Notes under the pieces: generated by a model
Seen by the model: the letters and a program-made list of their open reading frames with translations, nothing else
Databases searched by the model: none
What the model was told of the DNA's origin: nothing
In this document: one piece after another, positions 19,343 to 28,390 of the stretch
Position numbering within the stretch: the first letter of the stretch is position 1
Layout of the letters: every line of letters begins with the position of its first letter
Position numbers and translations under genes: made by a program
Origin: CAWIUB01 sp963839995
GTDB lineage: Bacteria; Actinomycetota; Actinomycetes; Mycobacteriales; Jatrophihabitantaceae
Assembly (NCBI GenBank): GCA_963839995.1
Contig: CAWIXH010000009.1
Location: 52,385 to 116,384 of the forward strand
Length of the DNA: 64,000 nt
Direction: 5' to 3'

Positions 19343-19627
19343 GTGACGCATCCGTTCCATCCGCGGTTCGAGCAGGAACTTGAGTTGGTCAAGCGCCGCC
19401 GGAATTGGCGTGCGGACCGTGTCTACGTGTTCGACCCGGACGGGTTGCTGCTCTCGTTGCCGGTGGAGTGGACCGACGTGGTGCCCGAGGACCCGTTCGT
19501 GGTGGTGGCTGCCGGCCGGTCGCCGTTCACTACCGTGGGGTTGCTCGAGCTGGCCGATCTGGTGGCTCGGCTGCGTGCCCAGCGATCGCCGGACGCCGCG
19601 TCGGCTGTCCAACGGATTACGCCGTGA
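19343..19627 (+). CDS. DUF5372-like protein of the recombinase element
   Basis: The 94-residue product starts with GTG and reads VTHPFHPRFEQELELVKRRR, later DPDGLLLSLPVEWTDVVPED and GLLELADLVARLR. This matches small DUF5372-type proteins that accompany recombinase or transposase genes in actinobacteria. It lies 57 bp inside the left junction of the element, so its promoter must be in the first tens of bases or outside the element. Role unknown; perhaps a directionality or accessory factor. Confidence 0.65.
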   Translation: MTHPFHPRFEQELELVKRRRNWRADRVYVFDPDGLLLSLPVEWTDVVPEDPFVVVAAGRSPFTTVGLLELADLVARLRAQRSPDAASAVQRITP

Positions 19628-19797
19628 CTGTCCGAGTAATTATGCCGCTGATAGTGGACATGTGTCTCGTCGTCACCGTGACCAGCACAAGGGTTAATAC
19701 CTAGTGCAACGGTATTGCCCGCAGAAGTGGCGGCGTGTCGACAGTCTACTGTTCCTGGTGCGCGACATAATGGCCTGGACGCAATGGAGGAGGCGGG

Positions 19798-20274
19798 ATG
19801 GCCAGACGCGGACGGAATCGCAAGGCCGAACAGCTGGCCATGTCCAGGACGCTGAACCCGCACCCCGATGCGGTCCAGGACCCGGGGTTCATCTCCTCGG
19901 AGTTCTTCGACGCAGCGGACCTGGTGCAGGTGAAGTACGAGATGGTGCGGCGGGTCGAGGTCGACGGCGCCGCGGTGAACGCCACGGCACGCTCGTTCGG
20001 GTTCTCCCGACAGTCCTACTACACGGCGGCGGCGGCCCTGACCGCCGGCGGGCTGCCGGCCCTGGTGCCGGCCAAGCCCGGCCCGCGACGGGCGCACAAG
20101 CTCGACGGCCAGGTCCTGGATCATCTGGAATCGCTGCGGGCAGCGGACCCGACGCTGCGCAGCGGGCAACTGGCTCAGGCGGTAGCCGACCGGTTCGGGG
20201 TCAGTGTGCATCCGCGCTCGGTGGAACGAGCGCTGGCCCGCCGGGAGTCCACCCGGAGCACGAAAAGCGACTGA
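19798..20274 (+). CDS. Helix-turn-helix accessory protein of the recombinase element
   Basis: The 158-residue protein begins MARRGRNRKAEQLAMSRTLN after a GGAGG sequence. It contains a HTH like those at the N-terminus of DDE transposases (AAVNATARSFGFSRQSYYTA), then a second helical region resembling a second HTH (SGQLAQAVADRFGVSVHPRS). It lacks any catalytic domain. Position two in the element suggests an accessory DNA-binding role for the recombinase or regulation of the element. Confidence 0.75.
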   Translation: MARRGRNRKAEQLAMSRTLNPHPDAVQDPGFISSEFFDAADLVQVKYEMVRRVEVDGAAVNATARSFGFSRQSYYTAAAALTAGGLPALVPAKPGPRRAHKLDGQVLDHLESLRAADPTLRSGQLAQAVADRFGVSVHPRSVERALARRESTRSTKSD

Positions 20275-20620
20275 GCCGGCTCCGGGCGACTCGGTCTACG
20301 GCGGCGGCGAACCAGCGAGTCTGGCTGCCGGGTACGAACAGCTACGCGAACGGGTCCTGGCCGGACGCCCCGACGGCTGGCGGCTGGGTCATGCGGTGCT
20401 GGCCGGTAAGGGGATGGTGGCCTGGCTCGGCGCGTGGGCCACCCTGGCGCCGGCACCGGCTGCAGGGACTTCAGCGCCCGATCCCACCGTCCCTACGACC
20501 TCGTTGCTGTCCAGCACGACATCCACCCCGAGCACGGATCTATCTACTGCGCTGTCGTCCCTGCCCTGCGCCGGACAGCTCGTGGCCGTCCTGGCCCAGA
20601 TGGCGCTGGCGCATGCCTGA
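20204..20620 (+). CDS. Small unknown protein of the recombinase element
   Basis: This frame overlaps the end of the HTH gene. The recognisable part begins around residue 30 (GGGEPASLAAGYEQLRERVL, RLGHAVLAGKGMVAWLGAWA) and, after a Pro/Thr/Ser-rich linker, ends LVAVLAQMALAHA. The true start is uncertain: GTG 20204, or a later codon not obvious from the sequence. It ends 39 bp before the recombinase start. The family is not recognised, though its place between HTH and recombinase genes suggests element function. Confidence 0.5.
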   Translation: MCIRARWNERWPAGSPPGARKATEPAPGDSVYGGGEPASLAAGYEQLRERVLAGRPDGWRLGHAVLAGKGMVAWLGAWATLAPAPAAGTSAPDPTVPTTSLLSSTTSTPSTDLSTALSSLPCAGQLVAVLAQMALAHA

Positions 20621-20659
20621 AAGTCCGCGACCGAACAAGAAGATGAAGGGAGCACGTTG

Positions 20660-23227
20660 ATGAGCGAGAACTCGAGCTCGTCCAAGGTCACCGCTGATCA
20701 TCTACGCCGCGGCGCCTACCTCTACGTCCGCCAGTCGACGCTGTATCAGGTCGCCAACAACACCGAGTCCGCCCGCCGCCAGTACGACCTACGCGGGCGG
20801 GCCGTCGCGCTCGGCTGGCCGGCCGACAAGATCGTCGTGATCGACATCGACCAGGGACAGTCCGGCGCCTCGGCCGCCGACCGCGAAGGGTTCCAACGCC
20901 TGGTCGCCGAGGTGTCCTTGGGCCGGGCAGGGATCGTGCTCGGACTGGAATGCTCGAGGCTGGCCCGCAACAACGCCGACTGGCACGCGCTGCTGCGCCT
21001 GTGTGCGTTCAACAACACGCTGATCTGCGACGAGGACGGGCTCTATGACCCGGCCACCATCAACGACCGGCTGCTGCTCGGGCTCAAGGGCACCATGAGC
21101 GAGGCCGAGCTGCACTTCATCCGCGCCCGGCTGCAAGGCGGGCTGCTGGCCAAGGCCGCCCGCGGCGAACTGGCGGTGCGTCTACCGGTCGGGCTCATCT
21201 ACGACGCCGTCGGCAACGTGACGCTCGATCCCGACAGCGGTGTCCGCGGCGCGATCACGCACCTGTTCGACACCTTCGCCGCCACCGGCTCTGCCTCCGC
21301 GACGGTCAAAGCGTTCGCCGCGCAGGCGTTGCTGTTCCCTGCCCGTCACCTGGGCGGCCCGCACGCCGGCGAACTGTACTGGAAGGCGCTACGCCACGAC
21401 CACGTGCTGTTCGTGCTGCACAACCCCCGCTACGCCGGCGCCTACTTCTACGGCCGACGCCGGCAGATCACCGACGCCGACGGCCACCACCGCACCGTGA
21501 TCAAGGCCCGTGAGGACTGGACCACCCTGATCCCCGATGCCCACCCCGGCCATATCAGCTGGGGCCAGTTCGAAACCAACCGGGCCACCCTGATCGCGAA
21601 CGCCGCCGCCCGCGGCTCCGACCGCAAGGCCGGACCGGCACGGGAAGGGCCCGCGCTGCTGCAGGGCTTGGTTGTGTGCGGGCGGTGCGGCAAACGCATG
21701 ACCGTGCGCTACCACGCTCGCGCCGATCACAGCCTGGTGCCTGACTACGCCTGTCAACGCGAAGGGATCGCCACCGGCAGCCCGCCGTGTCAGTCCACCT
21801 GCGGCGCGGGCATCGACGCTGCCGTCGCCGAGCTGGTCCTGCAATCGTTGACGCCGCTGGCTGTGGACACGGCGTTGGCGGTCAGTACCGAGCTGACCCG
21901 GCGTGCCGCCGACGCCGACCGGATCCGCGCGACCGGTGTCGAACGGGCCCGTTACGCCGCCGATGCCGCACGCCGCCGCTACCTCGCCGTCGATCCCGCC
22001 AATCGGCTCGTCGCCGACACCCTGGAAGCGGACTGGAACCACAAACTGCGTGAACTCACCGACGCCCAAGACGAGTACGAACGAGCCAGCCGCAACGACG
22101 CGGCCACCCTGAACGACCAGCAACAGCAACGCATCCGCGCCCTGACCGAGGACCTGCCCACCCTCTGGCACGACCCGGCGACCCCGATGCGTGAACGCAA
22201 ACGACTGATCCGGCTGCTCGTCACCGACGTCACCCTGATCCGCCGCCCCGAACACATCACCGTCCACGTCCGGATGCCCGGCGGGCAGCAGCACACCCTC
22301 ACCGTCGCGCGGCCGCTGACCGCCTACGAACAGCACACCACCCCGGCTACGACCCTCGCCCTGATCGACGAGCTGATGGCCGAGCACACCTTCGATGAGG
22401 CCGTTTCGATCCTGACCGAGCGCAACGTCCCCAGCGGCTGGGGCAAACCGTTCACCGTGCCGTCGCTGACCGCGCTATGCCGCGCCCGCAACATCCCCAG
22501 CCTGCGTGAGCGGCTGCAAGCCGCCGGGATGCTCACCGTCACCGAAGCAGCCCTCGAACTCGGTGTCAGCACCGACACGGTCAAGACCTGGCAGCGGCGC
22601 GGGCTGATCACCAGCCGCCGCATCGACGGACGCCACGAACACCTCTACCACCCCGGCCAGCCCCGACCGCCGCTGCACTACCAGGCCCAGGCCTTCGCAC
22701 GCCGCGTCGCCGAGGGCCTGCTCTCGGCCAACCAACTCGCCGACGAATTACACGTCAGCGCCACCACCATCACCCGCTGGCACGCCCTCGGCCTGATCGA
22801 CGCCGTCCACGCTGGCGACGGCGCCCCGCGACACCCGTCCGGCCAACAGCGCCCCACCCCCGCCGAAGTCACCGCCGCCGGACGGCCGCCAGCCTGCCGC
22901 AACCAGGACCTGCTCACCGGCGGGCAGCTCGCCGCCCGACTCCACGTCGCCCGCTGCACCGTCTACAAATGGTGGCGACAAGGACTCATCCACGCCGTCG
23001 ACGTCGACTACCGCGGCCGGCACCTCTACCGCGCCGACCAGCGAGCCCCGGCCCAACCGAAAACCGCGGCGAACCGAACCGCGGCGACCAACCACACCAG
23101 TGGACCGCAGCAGCGACCGGAAACCGTCGGACCCTCATGCCACCATCGCCAGGTACCGCGCACCACGGTAGGAAACCGCCCGTCCGACAGACCGACCGCC
23201 GCAACCTCGACAGGAGGCGCAGTGTGA
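20660..23227 (+). CDS. Large serine recombinase with three C-terminal HTH modules
   Basis: The 855-residue protein starts MSENSSSSKVTADHLRRGAY, with AGGGAG upstream. Resolvase domain, residues about 15-160: YLYVRQST holds the predicted nucleophile Ser26, and GLECSRLARNNADWHALLR fits the conserved arginine region. A recombinase domain spans about 170-320. A zinc ribbon (VVCGRCGKRM, YACQREG, PPCQSTCG) lies around 338-382 and a coiled coil at 395-480. Unusually, three MerR-like HTH units follow: near 627 (ELGVSTDTVKTWQRRGLI), 690-715 (ELHVSATTITRWHALGLI) and 750-790 (RLHVARCTVYKWWRQGLI). It should cut and join DNA at specific att sites, here inside ISL3. Confidence 0.9.
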   Translation: MSENSSSSKVTADHLRRGAYLYVRQSTLYQVANNTESARRQYDLRGRAVALGWPADKIVVIDIDQGQSGASAADREGFQRLVAEVSLGRAGIVLGLECSRLARNNADWHALLRLCAFNNTLICDEDGLYDPATINDRLLLGLKGTMSEAELHFIRARLQGGLLAKAARGELAVRLPVGLIYDAVGNVTLDPDSGVRGAITHLFDTFAATGSASATVKAFAAQALLFPARHLGGPHAGELYWKALRHDHVLFVLHNPRYAGAYFYGRRRQITDADGHHRTVIKAREDWTTLIPDAHPGHISWGQFETNRATLIANAAARGSDRKAGPAREGPALLQGLVVCGRCGKRMTVRYHARADHSLVPDYACQREGIATGSPPCQSTCGAGIDAAVAELVLQSLTPLAVDTALAVSTELTRRAADADRIRATGVERARYAADAARRRYLAVDPANRLVADTLEADWNHKLRELTDAQDEYERASRNDAATLNDQQQQRIRALTEDLPTLWHDPATPMRERKRLIRLLVTDVTLIRRPEHITVHVRMPGGQQHTLTVARPLTAYEQHTTPATTLALIDELMAEHTFDEAVSILTERNVPSGWGKPFTVPSLTALCRARNIPSLRERLQAAGMLTVTEAALELGVSTDTVKTWQRRGLITSRRIDGRHEHLYHPGQPRPPLHYQAQAFARRVAEGLLSANQLADELHVSATTITRWHALGLIDAVHAGDGAPRHPSGQQRPTPAEVTAAGRPPACRNQDLLTGGQLAARLHVARCTVYKWWRQGLIHAVDVDYRGRHLYRADQRAPAQPKTAANRTAATNHTSGPQQRPETVGPSCHHRQVPRTTVGNRPSDRPTAATSTGGAV

Positions 23228-23236
23228 AGCACGCTC

Positions 23237-24334
23237 GTTGGTGATCCGGTGGGCGAAGTAGCACAGCAGCCCCGCCTGGTGACGTTTGAGTGTCTTAGCC
23301 GCGTCGATGATCGGTTTGAGCCGGCAGTGGGTGGCCCAGAAGTACCAGCGGTTGAAGTGCTTGGCCGCCCAGCCGCGGCGCTTATAGGACCAGAAGTGCC
23401 GCAGGCTCTCCTTGATCGCCCACGCCCGCGCGGTGCGCAGGTCGCCGGCCTGCAGCGCGGCGAACCGGTCGGCGTGACGGTCGGGCAGGTTCTCGGCCGA
23501 GTACAGCCACAGGTACTTCGAACCGGCCAGGCTCTTGTCACCGGCCGCGACCAGCGCCCGGTTCTCTTGCTTGCGGACGGTGTCCACCGCGCCGGTGAGG
23601 TAGCCCATCAGGTGGTACCGGTCGAACACGATCTTGTCGTCCGGGTCGGTCAGGTGCGCGCGCACCGAGTTGGCGAACGGCTCCCACATGTCCATCGCGA
23701 CCGCCTGGATGCCGGCCAGCTGCTCGGGCGTGAACTTCTCGAAGTAGCCGTCCAGGCTGGCCTGGCGTCGCTCGTCGGCGATGTAGTCCACGGTGCCGGT
23801 GTCCAGGTCGGCGACCACGGTGATGTAGTCCTGTCCCCGCCCGGCCGCCTTCTCATCGACCCCGACATGCGCCGGGGCGGTCAGTGGTTTCGCGGCCAGG
23901 CCCCGGGCCACCGCGCGATCCATCAGGTGCCACGCCTCATCCCAGCTGACCCGCAGCAACCCGGCCGCGCAGGCCACGTCGCAGGCGGCGAGCACGTCGA
24001 TGGCCAGCCGCTCGAACAACACGGTGAACCGTGCGTGCGGCTCAGCCCACGGCAGCCGCACCTGCCGCACCCCGTGCTCGGGGCACTCGACCCGCGGCGG
24101 GCGGGCGTGCAGGAACGTCAAGAACGCACACGAGTCCAGATGCCGCCAAGCCCGCTCCTCGGCGTGGTCGTAGACCGCCAGCTCCCGCTCGCAGTCCGGG
24201 CACGCGAACCGCGTCCGGCCCGGATGCCCGACCCACACGTCCACCCGCCCGCCGGAGGCCGACAGCTCGACGCGATCAACCTCCCACGGCGCGACCAACC
24301 CCAGCAGATGGCGGTACAACTCGGTGTCGCGCAT
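23237..24334 (-). pseudogene. ISL3 transposase, N-terminal and catalytic part
   Basis: From ATG 24332-24334 the frame gives an N-terminal zinc-binding region (TRFACPDCERELAVYDHAEE, PRVECPEHGV) and the DDE domain (HVGVDEKAAGRGQDYITVVA, KIVFDRYHLMGYL, ESLRHFWSYKRRGWAAKHFN). It runs to AHRITN, where homology ends abruptly at the CGTT junction. The frame then reads 34 meaningless codons into the nested element. The missing end lies at 19149-19286. The transposase is inactive while the element is inserted. Confidence 0.9.
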
Positions 24335-24375
24335 GCGACAGATCCTGCCGCCAAGCGCCCGTCACACCCAGACCC

Positions 24376-24400
24376 GACCCACGAAGAACCCGGAAGCGCC
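24376..24400 (-). repeat. ISL3 right inverted repeat
   Basis: Reverse complement begins GGCGCTTCCGGGTTCTTC and ends GTGGGTC, matching 19126-19150. The transposase start codon lies 41 bp inside it. Confidence 0.8.
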
Positions 24401-25319
24401 CGATTTGAAGACGTTCTTCACCGTGGTCGCCGAGGATCCGGTGGACGTCGCGGCCGCGGATGTGTTCGAGTTCCTCGCGCATCAGCGTGGTGATCGGTCG
24501 GTGGTACGCATCGCGGATCGGGAGTCAGATGTGTCGGCCCGGACGATCGCGCGCCGGCTCTCGTCGGTCTCCGGGTTGTATGCCTATCTGATCGCTCGCG
24601 GCGACACCGGCGTGACGCGCAATCCAGTGCCCCGCGGGTTGTCGACCCGGCGCCCGGGGAGCAGGCGAACCAGGCAGGTGCCGCTGGTGCGGGTGCCGCG
24701 CACGCTGCCGCGCATCCTGGCGCCGGGCGAGGTGGACCGGCTGGTCGCGGCGCTGCGCACCGCCCGGGACCGGGCGATGATCGCCGCGATGGTGCTGGTC
24801 GGATTGCGCCGCTGCGAGGTGCTCGGGCTGCGCTTGGAAGACGTGCAGATCGCTGATCGGCGCTTGATGATCGTCGAGGGCAAGGGCGGCCATCACCGGG
24901 TGGTGCCGGCGGCGAACTCGTTCTTCGACGCGCTGGGCGGCTATCTGCACGACGAGCGACCGAGCAATGCGGACACCGATCGGGTGTTCGTCGTGTTGAA
25001 GGGCTCGCGCCGCGGGAAGCCGCTGTCCGCGGAAGGGCTGGACGAAATCCTCGATGGCGCCCGCCGCCGGTCCGGGCTGGCGCATGCGAGCTGTCATGAG
25101 TTGCGGCACACCTGCCTGACCCGGTTGCGGGAGGCTGGGATGGCGTTGGAGGCGGTGCAGGCCCAGGCCGGGCACCGCTCGCTGGAGTCGACCCGGATCT
25201 ACCTGCATTTGACCAACGACTGGCTGGCCGGTGAGTACCGGCGCGCCGCGGCACTGATCGATGCCGACGTCACCGCGGTCGCGGACATGCTAGCTCGAGG
25301 TGTGCGGTGCGTTGGGTAA
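24401..25319 (+). pseudogene. Tyrosine recombinase, 5'-truncated by ISL3
   Basis: Homology starts exactly at the IS edge (DLKTFFTVVAEDPVDVAAAD) and covers the rest of the core-binding domain and the full catalytic domain: LVGLRRCEVLGL (Arg), HELRHTCLTRLREAG (His-x-x-Arg) and AGHRSLESTRIYLHL (His and Tyr nucleophile). The N-terminal 30-50 residues are missing and are not found on the left side of the IS. An ATG at 24324 within the IS could start a hybrid protein. The last codons after about 25290 overlap the truncated helicase on the other strand, so the C-terminus is also at a junction. Confidence 0.8.
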
Positions 25320-27318
25320 GGACGAGGCAGTTCCGTTTGCGGTTCAGTGCGGTGCTGACGTCGTCGATGATTTGCCGGTTGCGCAGGTCGTCGTCGGCGA
25401 GGTCGCTGTATACGGCGGCCATCCCGCCGGGCGCCGCGGGGTCGGCGTGACCGGTGTAGCGGAAAGCCGTGGTGTGTATGTGCAGGACGGGTTCGAGCCG
25501 TGGTGCATCAATGGTTCGAACGCTGAGAGTGTCGGTTGTCGGGTGGGTCATGGTGTGCCGAACCGGGCCGAGCTGGAGCGCGATGAGGTCGTCGAGCTGG
25601 TCTCGCCGGTACGGGGTGGCGGTGAGGCCGATCCACTGCCGCGCGGGAATCTGACGTACCGCGTGTTCGAAGGCGGCGGCAGGGATGTGGTGGCATTTGT
25701 CGACGACGACCAACCCGTAGCCGGCGGTTAGTTCGGCGAGATCGTCGCGGCGAGAGAGAGTCTGCAGGGTTGCGATGTCGATGAGGCCGGTGGTCTTGGC
25801 GCGGCCCCCGCCGCGTTGCCCGCCTTGACGCCGAGTAGTTCAGTGATTTGCGTCCGCCACTGGTCAGCGAGTGTCTTCCGATCGACCAGGACGAGCGTCG
25901 AGGTGGCACGCGATGCGATGAGAGCACACGCGATGACGGTCTTGCCGGCACCAGGTGCGGTGACCAGCACACCCTGGTCATATCCGGCGAAGGCGTCGTG
26001 CGCGGCCTGCTGGTCGGGATCGAGGACCGCGTGGAACTCGAATTCGTGTGGCTGGCCTTGGGCGCGTTCGTCGGTCACCTCCAGCCGGCTGCCGGCCTCA
26101 TTGACCAGTTCGTCGAGGCGGTCGCGTAGCCCGCGCGGTAGGACGAGGTCGCCGCTGACGGTTTCGTCGAAGCTCTGGATGAACCGGGGTGTATCCCACG
26201 TCGAGGCCCGGCGGCGTTGCCGCTCGTAGAAGATCGGGTTGACCAGGGTGGCGGCGTGCTTGAGCGTGGCCATCAGCGCCGGCGGCAGGTCCGCACCGTC
26301 CACGGTGACGGTAGCGGCGAATCGGGCATGTACGACGGCTGGAACCGGAACGCTGATCCGCGTCGAGGTGGCTGTGTGTAGCCTGTCGACGCCCGTGCCG
26401 ACGGTGACCTGGCCGAGCCGCTGGGCCAGCCGGTTGGCCTCGCGAGGCGAGATCCGGCCGACGTTAGACAGGTACTCCCACTGGTCCTCGTGCGGTTCGA
26501 GGCTGGCGAGGTCGAGGAACACCGTCGTGCCGCGGCGCCGGCACCGTCCCTGTGGCGGCGCGGCGATCAGATTGCCCAAGCCGCCGACCTGCAGCACATC
26601 CTGCGACGGAAACAGCCGGTCGTAACTGGACAGACTCATTCGGCCTTGCAGCGCGATCGCTTCGCGCAGCAGTCCGGTCCCGATCTGCCGCGCCAACGCG
26701 GCCGCGATCGGCGATGCGAAGAACAGCCATGCGTGGGCGCCGGCGCCGGAGCGCGATACCTCCAACGCGACGGGCGCACCAACCGCACGAGCGGCCTTGA
26801 GATAGGCGAGCGCGTCCAACATCGCGGCCGGCCCATCGAAGTCGGCGGCAAACCACCAGCACCGATCGCCGTCGAGCAGCGGATACAGGCCGATCTCCAT
26901 CTCACCGGACAAGTGGGCAGTCAACACATCAGCGGTCAACGGCAGGTATTGCCGCTCGGCCGTGGGGATTCCTTTGCGCCACCGGCCGCGCACCGCCGGT
27001 ATCCAGCCCGACCGTGCCAACCGTGCGTTCTCCCACCTAACTGCGTACACATCCGCACGCGCTGCGAACAGCGCTGCGTACAACGCCACCTTGATCTCCG
27101 GCCGCGACCCGGCGTGGACCGCTCCCGGCGCGGCATCGAACATGCCCGCCTGAACCGGCCCCGGCGCACGCGCCTCAGCAGGCGGTCAACTCCAACAACC
27201 GAAGCAGACGCGCATTCTCCGCACGCAATCTGGCGACCTGATCCCGCAGGTGCGCCAGCTCGGCATCCAGCGACGGTCCCGACCCGAGCGGCGCCTGGAG
27301 GGACGGATCATCAGCCAC
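25295..27318 (-). pseudogene. TOTE-type archaeo-eukaryotic primase-helicase, broken
   Basis: Parts in order on the minus strand: a coiled-coil N-terminus from GTG 27318 (AELAHLRDQVARLRAENARL); a frameshift near 27183; the TOTE conflict-system primase domain (EIGLYPLLDGDRCWWFAADF, RSGAGAHAWLFFASP, YDRLFPSQDVLQVGGLGNLI); then an SF2 helicase Walker A (VLVTAPGAGKTVIACALIAS). A second frameshift near 25822 leads into GLVVVDKCHHIP, where the Walker B DECH is changed to DKCH, and GLTATPYRRD. Homology stops at LTQRTAHLE near 25295, so the second RecA domain is gone. TOTE proteins are thought to act in conflicts between mobile elements and hosts. This copy cannot be active as read. Confidence 0.85.
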
Positions 27319-27449
27319 GCGACTATGGTGCCGCACGCCTCGGCCCGTGAGTCGGCCAGCTCGCGCGGACGAGGCCCTCCGGATATAAGGCTGAAACGAA
27401 TCCGGGTGCCCTGCTGCAAATACCCCCGATAACGGGGTATATTGCAGTA

Positions 27450-28169
27450 GTGTCTGCGAGAGCGACGATGGATCGTATCGGGGAGACTGCCACAGAGCAG
27501 TGGGGTCTGATCACGCGGCGGCAAGCGGAGGCTGCCGGGGTCCCGGACACCACGCTGGAGCGTCTGACCGCGCCGGGTGGACTGCTGAGGCGCGTTGCTT
27601 TCGGGGTCTACCTGCTTAATGCTGCGCCGACTCCAGATCATGTCGAGCTTCGAGCTGCGTGGCTGCAGCTTGAGCCGGTCGTTCCGGCGTGGGCTCGAAC
27701 CGTCGAGCAGGGCGTCGTGTCGCACCGATCGGCGGCGTCGCTATACGGGATCGGGCATCTACCGGCCGATACCCACGAGTTCACTGTTCCGAGCCGCCGG
27801 CAAACGCGTCGACCCGACATGAAGATCCACCTGCGGCGACTGGACCAGACCGACGTCCTCACCAGGCAAGGTCTGCCGCTCACCCGGCCAGCTCGTATCG
27901 CGTCCGATCTCGCCCGCGACCGAGAGGATCCCGAGGCGATCGCTCAGATCGTGGTGGATGCAACCCGGGCCGGGCTGGAGTACCCGGGCAGCTTCGCTAC
28001 CGCACTCGCGCCCCACGCCCGCGGGTTCGGGCAGCCGGCCGGCGATGGGCTCGGTGCGCTCAACTGGCTGCTCGACCTGGCCGCCCCCGCCGCAGACGCC
28101 GCGCGATGGACCGCCGAGGCGCGTGCATCGCTGGCCGAGCGCAACGAGTCGCACGTGCGGTCGATCTGA
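27450..28169 (+). CDS. AbiEi-type antitoxin (type IV toxin-antitoxin)
   Basis: The 239-residue protein has the AbiEi_4 winged-helix N-terminus (QWGLITRRQAEAAGVPDTTL, then RLTAPGGLLRRVAFGVYLL) and the longer C-terminal domain typical of AbiEi (HLRRLDQTDVLTRQGLPLTR). AbiEi represses its own operon and counters the nucleotidyltransferase toxin AbiEii. Its stop overlaps the start of the toxin gene (TGATGA), the normal operon layout, but the toxin is cut short. It is divergent from the broken TOTE gene. Confidence 0.85.
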   Translation: MSARATMDRIGETATEQWGLITRRQAEAAGVPDTTLERLTAPGGLLRRVAFGVYLLNAAPTPDHVELRAAWLQLEPVVPAWARTVEQGVVSHRSAASLYGIGHLPADTHEFTVPSRRQTRRPDMKIHLRRLDQTDVLTRQGLPLTRPARIASDLARDREDPEAIAQIVVDATRAGLEYPGSFATALAPHARGFGQPAGDGLGALNWLLDLAAPAADAARWTAEARASLAERNESHVRSI

Positions 28170-28230
28170 TGACGGCGAAGGACCGCTACGCCACGCCCAC
28201 TGCCTTTCGCAGTGCCCTCGCCGCCATGTT
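28169..28230 (+). pseudogene. AbiEii toxin, only the first ~20 codons remain
   Basis: It starts MTAKDRYATPTAFRSALAAM, the usual opening of AbiEii/AbiGii nucleotidyltransferase toxins, directly overlapping the AbiEi stop. After about 20 residues the family match ends, and the catalytic GS...D motif region is absent. The antitoxin is therefore orphaned. Confidence 0.7.
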
Positions 28231-28237
28231 CATCTCC

Positions 28238-28390
28238 TCAGCGCGGTCGCATGACGTGGATGACCAGGTACACGGCGGGAGCCACGACCGCGATGACCTC
28301 CAGTTCGATGCCGCGATCGTCGAGACCGACCCACAGCAGCGCCTCGTTTCCGCTCGCGGCGGTCGTGTGGATCGGTGTCGTGGTGTTCAT
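28238..28390 (-). CDS. Small protein, possibly the C-terminal half of a toxin-like family
   Basis: The 50-residue frame starts MNTTTPIHTTAASGNEALLW and ends with two strands, ELEVIAVVAPAVYLVIHVMR. The pattern W-V-G-x-D-D-R-G-I-E-L-E-V-I followed by LVIHVM recurs in short actinobacterial proteins that sit beside antitoxin-like genes (BrnT/DUF4258-like in style). It is shorter than that type, so the N-terminal half may be lost. Assignment is tentative. Confidence 0.4.
   Translation of the reverse strand: MNTTTPIHTTAASGNEALLWVGLDDRGIELEVIAVVAPAVYLVIHVMRPR

Larger units (their letters stand above)
19283..23239 (+). mobile_element. Large serine recombinase element inserted in the ISL3 transposase
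   Basis: CGTT occurs at both junctions (19283-19286 and 23236-23239). Removing the DNA between one copy and the other (3953 bp) restores the ISL3 transposase motif HRITN-AGAEGLN in frame. Inside lie four plus-strand genes packed end to end: a DUF5372 protein, an HTH protein, a small unknown and a serine recombinase whose stop codon is 8 bp from the right junction. CGTT may be the recombination core or a target duplication. Confidence 0.8.
19126..24400. mobile_element. ISL3-family insertion sequence carrying a nested serine-recombinase element
   Basis: The ends are imperfect 25-bp inverted repeats (19126-19150 and 24376-24400, 21 of 25 identical, both beginning GGCGCTTCCGGG). Removing the nested segment of 3953 bp leaves 1322 bp, a normal ISL3 size, with one transposase gene on the minus strand. 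The 8-bp flanks (CCTCCCGC and CGATTTGA) do not match, so the target duplication expected for ISL3 is absent. That suggests a deletion next to one end after insertion. Confidence 0.85.

Noticed and set aside
23135..23236. Last 34 codons of the ISL3 transposase frame as a genuine C-terminus
   Set aside because: They are antisense to the recombinase C-terminus and replace the conserved ISL3 end, which is found at 19149-19286.
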